From Nitrospira sp. (GTDB taxonomy: Bacteria; Nitrospirota; Nitrospiria; Nitrospirales; Nitrospiraceae), in NCBI GenBank assembly GCA_024760525.1, contig CP060499.1, positions 2,418,001-2,482,000 of the forward strand: a stretch of DNA of 64,000 nucleotides, given 5' to 3'. The position numbers were made by a program, and so were the translations under genes. Positions 1 to 8,296 of the stretch are shown here, in pieces. The notes under the pieces were generated by a model. It was not told where the DNA came from, did not search any database, and worked only from the letters and a program-made list of their open reading frames with translations. Position 1 is the stretch's first letter. Each line of letters starts with the position of its first letter.

Positions 1-777
1 GAACCCGATGGGGGCCACCAAGACATGTCGGTGTCCTGACCGGCAGATCGTATCGAGCATCTCCTCCACGGTGGGCCCCAGCCACGGCTCAGAAGACCGC
101 CCCTGACTTTGATAGGCGAAGTAGGTCGGTTGACTCCCCAAGAGCCGGGTCACAGATTCGACCGTGCCCTTGACCTCCTCTGGATATGGATCCTTCATCG
201 CCACAATCCGTTCGGGAAGACTATGGGCCGTGAAGAGCACCGGCACCGTTGCTTGCACAGCCGATGGAAATGCGAGAAGCCCTTGCCGGATATTGTCTAC
301 AATAGCACCGATCAGCCGAGGATGCCGATGCCAGCTGTCGGGATAAGTCACGCCGGTACGATCCTCCAACTCAGTACGAGCCTCTTCGACTTTCTTTCGA
401 TACGCTCCGGTGCTCAGTGAGGACTGTTGAGGAGCCATGCACACCCCGATAATCTGCTCCGGCGATTCTTTCAGCAGCTTGGCGTATGTCTCTTTGATGA
501 AGGGATGCCAATGACGCAACCCGACGTGCACGCGGTATCGCCCGTCGCCCGATTTGTTCAGTTGCTGTTCCAATTTCTTCGCCACTTCTTGAGTGATGCC
601 GACGGCCGGGGATTTTCCGCCGGTGACCCGGTACCGTTCACGAATTTCCTCCACCAACTCGGGAGGTGTCGGCCGTCCCCCTCGAACATCCCGCAGAAAC
701 GGTTCGACGTTCTCCAGACAATCGGGCCCGCCCATGGCCATGAGCAAAACCGCAGTGTGACGTGTCGTCTCCGGCAT
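1..777 (-). CDS. hemH: Ferrochelatase, C-terminal part beyond window edge
   Basis: Ferrochelatase inserts Fe2+ into protoporphyrin IX to give protoheme, the last step of one heme route. The reverse-strand frame starts at an ATG at 777 (MPETTRHTAVLLMAMGGPD) and stays open to base 1, so about 259 residues are seen and the C-terminus is missing. Family features include the N-terminal MGGP segment, a VGLRHWHPFI stretch, and the TAHSLPER motif carrying the catalytic histidine, followed by YQSQGRSSEPWLGPT. It lies 97 bases downstream of hemE on the same strand, so the two probably form a heme operon. Family call is firm; the end is unknown because of truncation by the window. Confidence 0.93.
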   Translation of the reverse strand, partial: MPETTRHTAVLLMAMGGPDCLENVEPFLRDVRGGRPTPPELVEEIRERYRVTGGKSPAVGITQEVAKKLEQQLNKSGDGRYRVHVGLRHWHPFIKETYAKLLKESPEQIIGVCMAPQQSSLSTGAYRKKVEEARTELEDRTGVTYPDSWHRHPRLIGAIVDNIRQGLLAFPSAVQATVPVLFTAHSLPERIVAMKDPYPEEVKGTVESVTRLLGSQPTYFAYQSQGRSSEPWLGPTVEEMLDTICRSGHRHVLVAPIGF

Positions 778-874
778 TGTTCTATGTCGTTCGTATCTCG
801 TATTTCGTCGTTCGCAAGACGATGAAGTTCGCTATATCGAGGTACATTTCACGAGGGACGCTTCACGCGCTTGC

Positions 875-1900
875 TCACCGTTGGCTGAGCTTGTGCACCA
901 TGTCGATCGTCGCGGCCACATGATCAACAGGTGTCGTGGGCAAGATCCCGTGACCGAGATTGAAAATGTGTCCGGTACGCCCTCCGGCCCGACGCAAAAT
1001 GTCCTCGACCCTGCGTTCGATTTCATGGAGCGGCGCGAACAGCGCCAGCGGGTCCAGGTTGCCTTGCACGGCGCGATCGTGCCCGACCATCGTCCAAGCT
1101 TCGTCCAGATGAATTCGCCAATCGATCCCGATGACATCGCCGCCCGCTTCACGCATCTGCCGAAGAATAGCGGTCGTGCCGGTGCCGAAATGAATCATCG
1201 GGACGCCTTCCCGCTTGAGACCCTCGAAAATCCGCTGGACGTGCGGCATCACATACTCGACATAATCACCCGCCGAAAGACACCCGACCCAGCTGTCGAA
1301 CAGTTGAATCGCCTGAGCCCCCGCTTTGATCTGTCGCCGGAGATAGCCGGTGAGCACCCGCGCGAACTTGTCCATGAGCCGATGCCATGCGGTGGGATCC
1401 CCATACATCATCTGCTTGGTGTGCAAATAGTTGCGTGAGCCTCCGCCTTCTATCGCATAACTGGCGAGTGTAAACGGCGCACCGGCAAAGCCGATCAAAG
1501 GCACCCGCCCGTTGAGCGCGCGTCGCGCTTGCCGAATGGCTTCGGCGACATAATTCAGTTCATCACCGTCGATGACTTTCAGCTGGTCCACCGCCGTTCG
1601 GTCGCGAACCGGATTGTGGATGACCGGTCCCTCCCCAGCGGCAAACTCGAGGCTGAGTCCCATCGGCTCCAACGGAAGAAGAATGTCGGCAAAAATAATA
1701 GCGGCATCCAGTGGAAACCGATCGATCGGCTGAAGGGTGACTTGAGCCGCAAGCTCAGGCGTTTTGCACATTTCGAGGATCGAGTGTTTTGCGCGCAGAG
1801 TCCGATACTCGGCCATGTAGCGTCCGGCCTGACGCATAAACCACACCGGTGTACAGTCGACGGGTTCACGGCGACATGCTCTGAGAAATCGGTCGTTCAT
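875..1900 (-). CDS. hemE: Uroporphyrinogen decarboxylase
   Basis: Cytoplasmic enzyme that removes four acetate carboxyls from uroporphyrinogen III to give coproporphyrinogen III. The 341-residue length is normal for HemE. The N-terminus begins MNDRFLRACRREPVDCTPVW and runs into the substrate-binding PVWFMRQAGRYM signature. FADILLP carries the catalytic aspartate, and YAIEGGGSRNY and FNLGHGILP are also conserved. The start follows the typical family N-terminus. It lies directly upstream of hemH on the same strand and is divergent from the desaturase at 2183. Confidence 0.96.
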   Translation of the reverse strand: MNDRFLRACRREPVDCTPVWFMRQAGRYMAEYRTLRAKHSILEMCKTPELAAQVTLQPIDRFPLDAAIIFADILLPLEPMGLSLEFAAGEGPVIHNPVRDRTAVDQLKVIDGDELNYVAEAIRQARRALNGRVPLIGFAGAPFTLASYAIEGGGSRNYLHTKQMMYGDPTAWHRLMDKFARVLTGYLRRQIKAGAQAIQLFDSWVGCLSAGDYVEYVMPHVQRIFEGLKREGVPMIHFGTGTTAILRQMREAGGDVIGIDWRIHLDEAWTMVGHDRAVQGNLDPLALFAPLHEIERRVEDILRRAGGRTGHIFNLGHGILPTTPVDHVAATIDMVHKLSQR

Positions 1901-2047
1901 CGCAGCCGCATTTTAGAGACGCACCGGCAGACCTGTCAAACCGGGAAAACAAGGCGTTCTGGGGCCATTCAGGAACTCCGATAATAAGTAGACAGGGGGC
2001 CCCATTCCAGTACAATTACACCGGCGGGGACCACGCAAAAAGTCAGG

Positions 2048-2077
2048 TTTCACTTTTCCTGGCGTTCTGTGTATAAT
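2048..2077 (+). promoter_or_regulatory. Candidate sigma-70 promoter of the desaturase gene
   Basis: TTTCAC at 2048-2053 and a perfect TATAAT at 2072-2077 are separated by 18 bases. They lie about 105 bases upstream of the desaturase start, in the gap between divergent hemE and the desaturase. The -10 is consensus and the -35 weak. Inference from sequence only. Confidence 0.5.
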
Positions 2078-2182
2078 ACTGACCTAACCTATTCTGCGTG
2101 ATCCATCAGCTTAATCGGGACCCCGGCTCCCTGTTTCCCACCACAGTGACGTTGCCGATCCCCCGACGTAGAGGAGAATTGT

Positions 2183-3238
2183 ATGTCCGACGTGCAAACG
2201 CTTCGCCCGACTAAAGCCCAGGAATTTTGGTACTCTTTTCTCCGCTGGTTTGACTCCTGGGCGGGCTTGGAACACACAAAAGTCGACGGCCCCCCCAAGG
2301 TGGACTGGGTACGTAGTATCCCTTTCATCGCCGTGCATCTGATGTGCCTGGGAGTGCTCTGGGTTGGATGGAGCTGGACCGCGGTCGCCGTGGCAATCGG
2401 GTTTTATTACATCCGTATGTTTGCGATCACCGGATGGTATCACCGATACTTCTCGCATCGCACCTTCAAGACCTCCCGCACCGTCCAGTTCTTATTTGCG
2501 TTATTGGGCGGCTCCTGCGCGCAACGCGGTCCCTTGTGGTGGGCCGGTCATCATCGTCATCACCACATCGCATCCGACACACCGGACGATGTGCATTCCC
2601 CACGCCAAGGGGGATTCCTGTGGTCACACATGGGCTGGGTGATGTCGCAAACCCATTACGCTCCGCGTCTCAAGGGAATCGCCGATTTCGCAAAGTTTCC
2701 GGAGCTGCGGTTTCTCGATCGATTTGACGTCCTCGTTCCCACCATCACCGGGTTCGGAATGTTCGGCTTCGGCCAGTTGTTGGAAGCCTTTGCACCCGGA
2801 CTGGGCACCAACGGACCCCAGATGCTGATCTGGGGATTTTTCATCTCGACCGTGGCACTGTTTCATGGGACCTGCACCATCAACTCTCTGTCACATGTCT
2901 ACGGGTCACAACGGTACGAAACCGGCGACGACAGCCGAAACAACTTCTTCCTGGCTCTGATTACCATGGGAGAAGGGTGGCACAACAATCATCATTATTA
3001 CCCAGCTTCCACCAGACAAGGCTTTTACTGGTGGGAAATCGACATGAGCTACTACTGCCTGAAAGGGCTGGAGTGGTTAGGACTCGTCTGGGATGTCCGA
3101 GGTGTCCCGGAGTATGTGCGTGAAGGAAAAACCAAGCAAGACTCCGACCGTAGCGTGCTCAAAAAGAAGATTGAAGTGGCGCTTACCGAGGCCACGGAGC
3201 TTCCAGCCTCGCAGCCTCAACTCGAGCTAACCCGCTAG
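2183..3238 (+). CDS. Acyl-CoA/acyl-lipid delta-9-type fatty acid desaturase
   Basis: Membrane di-iron desaturase that introduces a cis double bond into a saturated acyl chain using O2. The three histidine boxes of the family are all visible: HRYFSH near residue 90, HRHHH near 123 and HNNHH near 273. Hydrophobic segments lie between them, including FIAVHLMCLGVLWVGWSW near residue 50. The 351-residue length fits bacterial SCD-type enzymes. A GAGGAG-like ribosome site precedes the ATG. The charged C-terminal tail after about residue 310 is not part of the catalytic core. The stop codon overlaps the stop of the convergent gene by four bases. Confidence 0.9.
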   Translation: MSDVQTLRPTKAQEFWYSFLRWFDSWAGLEHTKVDGPPKVDWVRSIPFIAVHLMCLGVLWVGWSWTAVAVAIGFYYIRMFAITGWYHRYFSHRTFKTSRTVQFLFALLGGSCAQRGPLWWAGHHRHHHIASDTPDDVHSPRQGGFLWSHMGWVMSQTHYAPRLKGIADFAKFPELRFLDRFDVLVPTITGFGMFGFGQLLEAFAPGLGTNGPQMLIWGFFISTVALFHGTCTINSLSHVYGSQRYETGDDSRNNFFLALITMGEGWHNNHHYYPASTRQGFYWWEIDMSYYCLKGLEWLGLVWDVRGVPEYVREGKTKQDSDRSVLKKKIEVALTEATELPASQPQLELTR

Positions 3239-3705
3239 ATCCAATCGGGTCCATCGTCGGACCTTGGCTGATCAGACGCCCGATCAGCCAAGGTTTCTCG
3301 AATTCGACGGCTTTCCCCATCAATCGACTTCTGCTCCTCACCAGACAGCACCCATGCGTCACCAGGACGCAGCTCGAAGCGATAATGGTCGTTTCTGAGA
3401 GTGAACCACTCGACATAGGGGTGTGGCTCCAGGTTGGGGTGCGGATCCAGCGAAATGAGGTTCACCGTTCCGATCTGCGGGTTCGCCATATCGCCGATCA
3501 CCTGTCCCGCCATCTCGTCGTCTTCGAACCGACCGTTGTGGAACCGAATCACCTCTCCGGCGATATCCGTCTTGAAGTTTCCGCGTAAATAAAAATCCAC
3601 CGGACCGATCACGGCAAACACAACCTGTCCAACGACGGTTCCCTCAACCCGGTTGTCCAAAAATCCTTCACAAACCCACCGTCCATTGCCGAACTTCTGT
3701 GCCAT
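3235..3705 (-). CDS. Uncharacterised 156-residue soluble protein
   Basis: No family recognised. The start at 3705 (MAQKFGNGRWVCEGFLDNRV) is chosen because GGAGGA lies at the right distance upstream; an upstream in-frame start would overlap the EamA gene. The protein has no signal peptide or membrane segment. It is rich in beta-strand-like alternation, with motifs FAVIGPVDFYLRGNFKTD and YVEWFTLRNDHYRFELRPGD. The last 15 or so residues are polar and overlap a terminator hairpin read on the other strand. It lies 22 bases downstream of the EamA stop, so it may be cotranscribed with that gene. Confidence 0.7.
   Translation of the reverse strand: MAQKFGNGRWVCEGFLDNRVEGTVVGQVVFAVIGPVDFYLRGNFKTDIAGEVIRFHNGRFEDDEMAGQVIGDMANPQIGTVNLISLDPHPNLEPHPYVEWFTLRNDHYRFELRPGDAWVLSGEEQKSIDGESRRIRETLADRASDQPRSDDGPDWI
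3262..3293 (+). terminator. Hairpin terminator lying inside the convergent gene
   Basis: CCTTGGCTGATC at 3262-3273 pairs perfectly with GATCAGCCAAGG at 3282-3293 around an 8-base loop, and is followed by TTTCTCG. It sits 24 bases after the desaturase stop, so it probably ends that transcript. The same bases code for the C-terminal residues of the minus-strand gene. Confidence 0.6.
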
Positions 3706-3727
3706 ACGACTCCTCCTTTCGGAACGG

Positions 3728-4552
3728 TCAGCCGCCAAACGCACCGATCACTACCGCCAATAAGATGAGCGCGCTCCCGATCCACCCTTGCACATCCAAC
3801 GTCTCTCCGAGAAAGTACCACGAGAGCCAGGCCGCGTAGGCAGGCTCGGATGCAAACAGTAACGCCACCTGCTGAGCGGGAACCAGTTGCTGAGCCCAGA
3901 TTTGGACAGCAAACGCCAGCGTGGCCAGAACACCGGTGACGCCAAGACCGATCAGCAGGACGGTAGTGGGCGCAAAAGAACTTGATGTCACCTCTTCCCA
4001 CCACGGAGCAGGAAGAAACAGCACTGTCATCGCCACCATTTGCCAGACGAGCAGCGACGGCGCATCGACTTGCCGGGTGAAGCGCTCAAGACAAATGATA
4101 TGCCCTGCAAACGCGAGGGCGCAGCCCAACGTCATCAAATCCCCCACATTCATGGATGTAGTGGGCTTCACCAACAACCATAGTCCGACGACGGCGATCC
4201 CCGTGGCCAGCACGACTCGCCGGTCGATCCGTAGCAGGATCAGCGGGACAAAAATCACGTACAGCGCCGTCAGAAAGGCTGAACTCGATGCGCTCGTATA
4301 CCGGAGTCCGACAGTTTGCAGCAGGTACCCGAGAAAGAGGAAGACGGTGGTGAGCGCACTCGCCTCTAGCACCGCACGATCGTAATGCAGTCGGCGTCGG
4401 CTGAACACAAGCCAGAGCAGGATGAGTACGGTGCCCAGGAAAAATCGGAGCAGCAAGAAAGACAGCGGAGCGATCTGCTCAAGCGCCGCCTTGGTGGCCG
4501 GGAATGTGGCTCCCCAGATAACGGTGGTCAGCAGGAGTGCAAGTCGCGGCAT
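3728..4552 (-). CDS. EamA/DMT-family membrane transporter
   Basis: Inner-membrane carrier of the drug/metabolite transporter superfamily. The 274 residues are almost entirely hydrophobic, with about ten predicted helices arranged as two EamA repeats (roughly 1-135 and 140-274). The N-terminus LLTTVIWGATFPATKAAL is the usual EamA opening, and the second repeat ends with SEPAYAAWLSWYFLGE, matching the family's conserved glutamate/proline region. Substrate cannot be told from sequence; members export amino acids, metabolites or nucleotide sugars. Confidence 0.87.
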   Translation of the reverse strand: MPRLALLLTTVIWGATFPATKAALEQIAPLSFLLLRFFLGTVLILLWLVFSRRRLHYDRAVLEASALTTVFLFLGYLLQTVGLRYTSASSSAFLTALYVIFVPLILLRIDRRVVLATGIAVVGLWLLVKPTTSMNVGDLMTLGCALAFAGHIICLERFTRQVDAPSLLVWQMVAMTVLFLPAPWWEEVTSSSFAPTTVLLIGLGVTGVLATLAFAVQIWAQQLVPAQQVALLFASEPAYAAWLSWYFLGETLDVQGWIGSALILLAVVIGAFGG

Positions 4553-4647
4553 GGATTAAAAAGTGCCGGGTAGCGAGCATGAGGTTTGAGCCAACAATCG
4601 GACGACGCGACTCGCACTGAGCACTGCGGACTCAGCGCGTTATGTAT

Positions 4648-4851
4648 CTATGGCTTGCAGAGCGGGCACATCCGCTGCCGATTCACTCCCGCCTGCTCCA
4701 TGGCGCGGAGCGCCCGTTCTTTATCGGGATAATCGAACCATCCCCCTTCCCAAAAATCGCTGGAGGTCACAGTGGACGGAACCTCTGAACAACGGTCTCG
4801 GTGGAGCGTCACGCGGTCGATCGCGCGGGCAATGTGAACCCAGTAGATCAT
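4648..4851 (-). CDS. Small protein with IHR-type and CPLC motifs
   Basis: A 67-residue protein beginning MIYWVHIARAIDRVTLHRDR, with a WEGGWFDYPDKERALRAM middle and ending in RMCPLCKP. The layout (His-Arg-x-x-Cys near the front, a Trp/Phe core, a helix with an alanine-rich face, and a terminal Cys-x-x-Cys) resembles a widespread family of short uncharacterised bacterial proteins that may bind a metal. No clear ribosome site precedes the ATG. The reverse frame on the plus strand has no such structure, so this strand is preferred. Function unknown. Confidence 0.55.
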   Translation of the reverse strand: MIYWVHIARAIDRVTLHRDRCSEVPSTVTSSDFWEGGWFDYPDKERALRAMEQAGVNRQRMCPLCKP

Positions 4852-4945
4852 GAGAAATCAGCGATGGGCGAATAGGATGAGGAACAGGAATGATCGGCCC
4901 ACTGATAGGCGCATCCATTCCCTATTGCCTCTGTCCCGTACTGGC

Positions 4946-5122
4946 TCAAGGAAGGAGCTGCCACTCATCCTTCTCGATGAAGACCTTCACACCGGTCTGT
5001 AACTTCTTGACGTCGTCCTTCTCGAAGAGCCTCATGTAGCGCTCGATTCGATCTTCATCGTCGATCCGTTCTTCTTGCATCATGCCGTTGTTGCCTTTGT
5101 ATCGTCGAATCAGCACTGACAT
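4946..5122 (-). CDS. Small charged protein, unknown function
   Basis: A 58-residue soluble protein (MSVLIRRYKGNNGMMQEERI start) rich in Asp, Glu, Lys and Arg, ending KVFIEKDEWQLLP. The ATG at 5122 is favoured over a GTG six bases upstream because GGAGG lies seven bases before it. No cysteines, signal peptide or membrane segment. Divergent from the FmdB gene. No family recognised. Confidence 0.6.
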   Translation of the reverse strand: MSVLIRRYKGNNGMMQEERIDDEDRIERYMRLFEKDDVKKLQTGVKVFIEKDEWQLLP

Positions 5123-5283
5123 CGACACCCTCCTCTGAAGCTGGTAGTTTGGCTAAGTAAGTTGTTACAATAAACGGAACGTTGTGAGCCGGTCAAGATC
5201 GCCTGCTGAAGGTCGGCTTGTCAAGTCCCGAACGGCTCCTCTCGGTGCAAGGTCATGCTGTAGAGGAAGAAAGGACAGCCCCC

Positions 5284-5604
5284 GTGCCATTGTATGAATA
5301 CCGTTGTGGACAGTGCGAGAAAGAATTCGAAGCCACTCAGTCCGTCCATGCGAGGGTCGAGGACACCGAGTGTCCCCATTGCCATGCACGGCAGGCGACC
5401 CGGCTCCTATCTTCTTTCTCATCCAATGTCATTGGTGAGCGCAAACCCGGGTTTTCTGAGATCAAGGCCAACGCAATGGTCAATGAACGGATGCAGCGAT
5501 TCTCTAAGTTGCCGCCTTTAAATGTACAGCGCAATGTGCCGCCGCCGAACATGTCATCCGAATCAGACTCCTGTTCGAGCGAGGGGTCCAATCCAGGATC
5601 ATAA
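5284..5604 (+). CDS. FmdB-family zinc ribbon protein
   Basis: Small putative regulatory zinc-ribbon protein. It starts at a GTG giving MPLYEYRCGQCEKEFEA, the canonical FmdB/CxxC_CxxC_SSSS opening; AAAGGA lies upstream at normal spacing. Four zinc ligands are visible as CGQC and CPHC about 25 residues apart. The C-terminal half (about 106 residues in total) is low complexity with prolines, serines and cysteine, as in many members. The next gene starts two bases after the stop, suggesting an operon with the phosphate-binding-like protein. Confidence 0.85.
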   Translation: MPLYEYRCGQCEKEFEATQSVHARVEDTECPHCHARQATRLLSSFSSNVIGERKPGFSEIKANAMVNERMQRFSKLPPLNVQRNVPPPNMSSESDSCSSEGSNPGS

Positions 5605-5606
5605 CC

Positions 5607-6494
5607 ATGGATGGACTTCGTGGCTGCACCGTACCAAGTCGGTCGTGGCTTCCCTTGGAACTGGGAAGGATGATGCCCGCAAAACTGTTCGTCAGCGGGC
5701 TGTTCATCGGCCTGCTCCTCTGCCAGTCGCCTGCATTTGCCGTCGCCCAAACTGCCGGAAGCCTTGCCATCGCCGGCAATGGACCGGAGCAAGCCACCAT
5801 CGAAGCGCTGGCGCGCGCGTTTGAGAAAGCCAACCCTCGTGCCTATATCGATATTCTATGGGACGAGGATTCCAAGCCGTTGCAGTTGGTCAAAACCGGC
5901 CACGCACAGATTGCCGTGACAGGAGCCGAGGACCCAGCGCTGATGGGCACCCAGATCGGCTGGGACGGTATCGGCATTCTGGTCCACTTGTCCAACTTCA
6001 CCAAGGAAGTCACGAAGCAACAGGCCGCCGACATCTTTTCTGGAAAAATCAAAGAATGGTCCGAACTGGGCGGACCAGAGACCAAGATCCTTCTGATCGA
6101 CCGGCCGCACAATCAAAACATCCGCGAGGCCTTCGAGTCTCAACTCGGCATCCCTGGGAAAATTCCTGGAAACGCCAAAGTCATCGGTGGAGATGAGACA
6201 GTCGTCAAGACCGTCGTTGGAACCCTTCCTCCCTTGTCTGCTGCATCGTATATCTCCTTGAGCACCGGTCTCTCCGTGGTCTCAGGCGGTGTCGCCGTCC
6301 GATTACTGCAAGTCGATAAAGTCGAGCCTGAAATACCGACGGTAAAAGATGGGCGGTACAGCCTGCGACGCCCTCTGCTGCTGCTGGCTAATAAGGAGCC
6401 AAATCCCCTGGTTGATGCCTTTACCAAATTTGCATTGTCTCCGCCCGGTCAAGCGATCATCGGAGAAACGTATGTGCCCATGCCGAGCAAGTAA
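5607..6494 (+). CDS. PstS-like periplasmic substrate-binding protein
   Basis: Periplasmic solute-binding protein of the phosphate ABC transporter PstS/PBP-like class. After a hydrophobic export signal (VSGLFIGLLLCQSPAFA), the mature part begins GSLAIAGNGPEQATIEALARAF. It contains GWDGIGILVHLSNFTKEVTK and the family's SGKIKEWSELGG segment. The 295-residue start at 5607 gives a long N-region; ATG at 5670 or 5673 would give a more typical signal. No permease or ATPase gene is adjacent, so it may act in sensing or with a distant transporter. Ligand unproven. Confidence 0.82.
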   Translation: MDGLRGCTVPSRSWLPLELGRMMPAKLFVSGLFIGLLLCQSPAFAVAQTAGSLAIAGNGPEQATIEALARAFEKANPRAYIDILWDEDSKPLQLVKTGHAQIAVTGAEDPALMGTQIGWDGIGILVHLSNFTKEVTKQQAADIFSGKIKEWSELGGPETKILLIDRPHNQNIREAFESQLGIPGKIPGNAKVIGGDETVVKTVVGTLPPLSAASYISLSTGLSVVSGGVAVRLLQVDKVEPEIPTVKDGRYSLRRPLLLLANKEPNPLVDAFTKFALSPPGQAIIGETYVPMPSK

Positions 6495-6512
6495 ATCCGA
6501 AAGGAGGTCCCG

Positions 6513-6965
6513 ATGACTCCCCGATCCCTGCCGTCCCTCATCATGATCTCGTTGCTGGCGATTCCCTTCTTTCCGCCCGGCTCATTCGCCGAAGAGGGGT
6601 CTGTCGTCGACGGCGCCGGATATACGTTGTTTGAGACGGAATCGATCAAGGGGCACGACGAGCAGAAACTCGAAAAGGATCCCGTCTGCGATAGTAGCAG
6701 GAAACCCAAGATCGCCACAGTGGAGCCGGACGAAGCCAAGCCAGGACAAACCATCACGATCAAGGGCGAAAACTTCGGCACGAAGGATTGTTTTCGTGGC
6801 GTGGCGTTCAGTGCGGCCGGTTCGACAAAGATCGATCATAAGTTCGTGAACGATCGGACGATCGAAGCCACGGTTCCCGATATACAGCCGGGCATGTCCT
6901 TCATCGATGTCGTCGCCGCCGGCGGCAACGCCCGTTCGAAAGCGTTTTTGGTGCAAGCCAAGTAG
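6513..6965 (+). CDS. Secreted IPT/TIG-domain protein
   Basis: A 150-residue exported protein with a strong AAAGGAGG ribosome site. Residues 1-26 form a signal peptide ending SFAEEG. Residues about 63-150 form one immunoglobulin-like IPT/TIG domain: PKIATVEPDEAKPGQTITIK, then GENFGTKD and AFLVQAK at the end. Two cysteines (DPVCDSS and KDCF) could make a disulfide. Such domains mediate carbohydrate or protein contacts outside the cytoplasm. It sits 18 bases after the PstS-like gene and probably shares its transcript. Confidence 0.8.
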   Translation: MTPRSLPSLIMISLLAIPFFPPGSFAEEGSVVDGAGYTLFETESIKGHDEQKLEKDPVCDSSRKPKIATVEPDEAKPGQTITIKGENFGTKDCFRGVAFSAAGSTKIDHKFVNDRTIEATVPDIQPGMSFIDVVAAGGNARSKAFLVQAK

Positions 6966-7044
6966 CGGCTCGACAAGAGAATGCCTCATTGTGTATCTTA
7001 TCGATGCACAGCAGGCAGTTCCGTCGGCAAAGAAAGTTCATCGC

Positions 7045-7419
7045 ATGCAACAATTCTCGGTCCAACGATGCGTCCCGACCGTGTTCCTGATTGCAAGCCT
7101 TTCTGCATCGATGCCGGCTGTGGCCAATCCGCCTGCTAAGGAACGACTGCCCCTGATGCTCAGCGGCTCCGGCTGCAGTAGCAAAGAAGCTGAGATGAAC
7201 ACCGTCTTACAGGCCATTCCAGGAGTGACCGGCGTCTACTTCAACCGCGTCCCGGATCATGTGCTCGTAGACATTACCTCCGGCACCGTCAAGGCAGCGG
7301 ACGTGGTCAACCGCGTCAACGATGCGGCCAACTCATGGCAATGCCGCGTCGAACTCATGCAATCCTGCATCTCCGCAGACATGCCATCCGCCTCGGCCGC
7401 CCCTCAGCATACCGAATAA
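7045..7419 (+). CDS. Secreted HMA-like (heavy-metal-associated fold) protein
   Basis: A 124-residue protein with an N-terminal signal peptide (CVPTVFLIASLSASMPAVA) and a single domain resembling the ferredoxin-like HMA fold. It has SGSGCSSKEAEMNTVLQAI, then PGVTGVYFNRVPDHVLVDIT, then TVKAADVVNRVNDAA. The canonical CxxC metal site is replaced by one cysteine at the GSGC turn, with further cysteines at WQC and QSC. Metal binding is therefore uncertain; it may instead be a structural relative. The ATG at 7045 is chosen to place the signal peptide at the terminus. Confidence 0.68.
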   Translation: MQQFSVQRCVPTVFLIASLSASMPAVANPPAKERLPLMLSGSGCSSKEAEMNTVLQAIPGVTGVYFNRVPDHVLVDITSGTVKAADVVNRVNDAANSWQCRVELMQSCISADMPSASAAPQHTE

Positions 7420-7851
7420 TGGTGATCGCGTTTCCTCGCTGTTCAGAGTGAACTTCTCGAAGCGAGGCCCATTCGGTGAGCACTATTTTTTCTGTGCCAA
7501 GCCTCTGACACCACGGACGAGCGGACGTGAGACTATGGGGATGGCAGGTTCTTTTGGAGCTTTTGTGTCCGGCCATTACGACGAGTCGCCGACATCTTTG
7601 TGACCGTCGAGCGAGTGACGGCCGTCGAAGATATTCGGACCGTCGATGCCAAGCGCAAAATGTTGGTTCCCCTTCAACCGAAGAAGAGTCCAAAGGCCGC
7701 CTCCCGCCGTCGATCCTCGTAAGCAGTCATCCATCCGTCCGTTGCCCCTCCGGTTCTACTCAGTCTCTTTTGTCCGATCACGCCTCGTGCCTGAAAACTC
7801 CATAACCGTACGCGATTCCAATAAGACAGAGTAGACTCGGAGACTGTTCCT
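7420..7851. other. Intergenic stretch with a short coding-like remnant
   Basis: No gene with a convincing start is present. On the plus strand the frame 7600-7722 (GTG start, TAA stop, 40 codons) reads as VTVERVTAVEDIRTVDAKRK and then a proline/lysine tail, with codon use like real genes. It lacks a ribosome site, and its frame stays open back to 7531. It may be a small gene or the 3' relic of a decayed one. Confidence 0.3.
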
Positions 7852-8229
7852 GTGGCGTCTACATATATCGAACGGTCTCGCATGAAACACAACTATCGGC
7901 TGTACGGAACGGCTGTTACGATTGGGATTGTGATCTGGGTCGGCATCTCGATGGCTTCGGGAAGGAGAGAGGCCTTTGACTCCGCCTTGTACTATCAGAT
8001 CGGCATGCCGATCGTTTGCCTCGCGTCTGCCATATTCGGCTTTCTTGAACCATACAAATCATGGCGATGGGGTGCCCTTCCCCTGTGCGGCCAGTTTTTC
8101 TGGCTCTTGTTGACCGAAGGGCCGGGTAATCTCCTGCCCCTTGGCGTGATTGCGTTCTCCGTGCTCTCTGTCCCATCGATCATCTCCGCACGCCTCGGCG
8201 CATTCGTTGGAACCCGGCGTGCAACATAA
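7852..8229 (+). CDS. Small integral membrane protein, unknown
   Basis: A 125-residue protein with about four hydrophobic helices: TAVTIGIVIWVGISMA, IGMPIVCLASAIFGFLEP, ALPLCGQFFWLLLTEG, and LLPLGVIAFSVLSVPSIIS. The GTG at 7852 has GGAG nine bases upstream; an ATG at 7882 is an alternative and would remove ten polar residues. No recognised domain. It lies just upstream of the YdjM-like gene on the same strand. Confidence 0.65.
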   Translation: MASTYIERSRMKHNYRLYGTAVTIGIVIWVGISMASGRREAFDSALYYQIGMPIVCLASAIFGFLEPYKSWRWGALPLCGQFFWLLLTEGPGNLLPLGVIAFSVLSVPSIISARLGAFVGTRRAT

Positions 8230-8296
8230 CCGACCGCCCAGTTATTCCATGTATCCGTGATACACTACCGCCGATCCACATTGGCAAGGGAATTGG

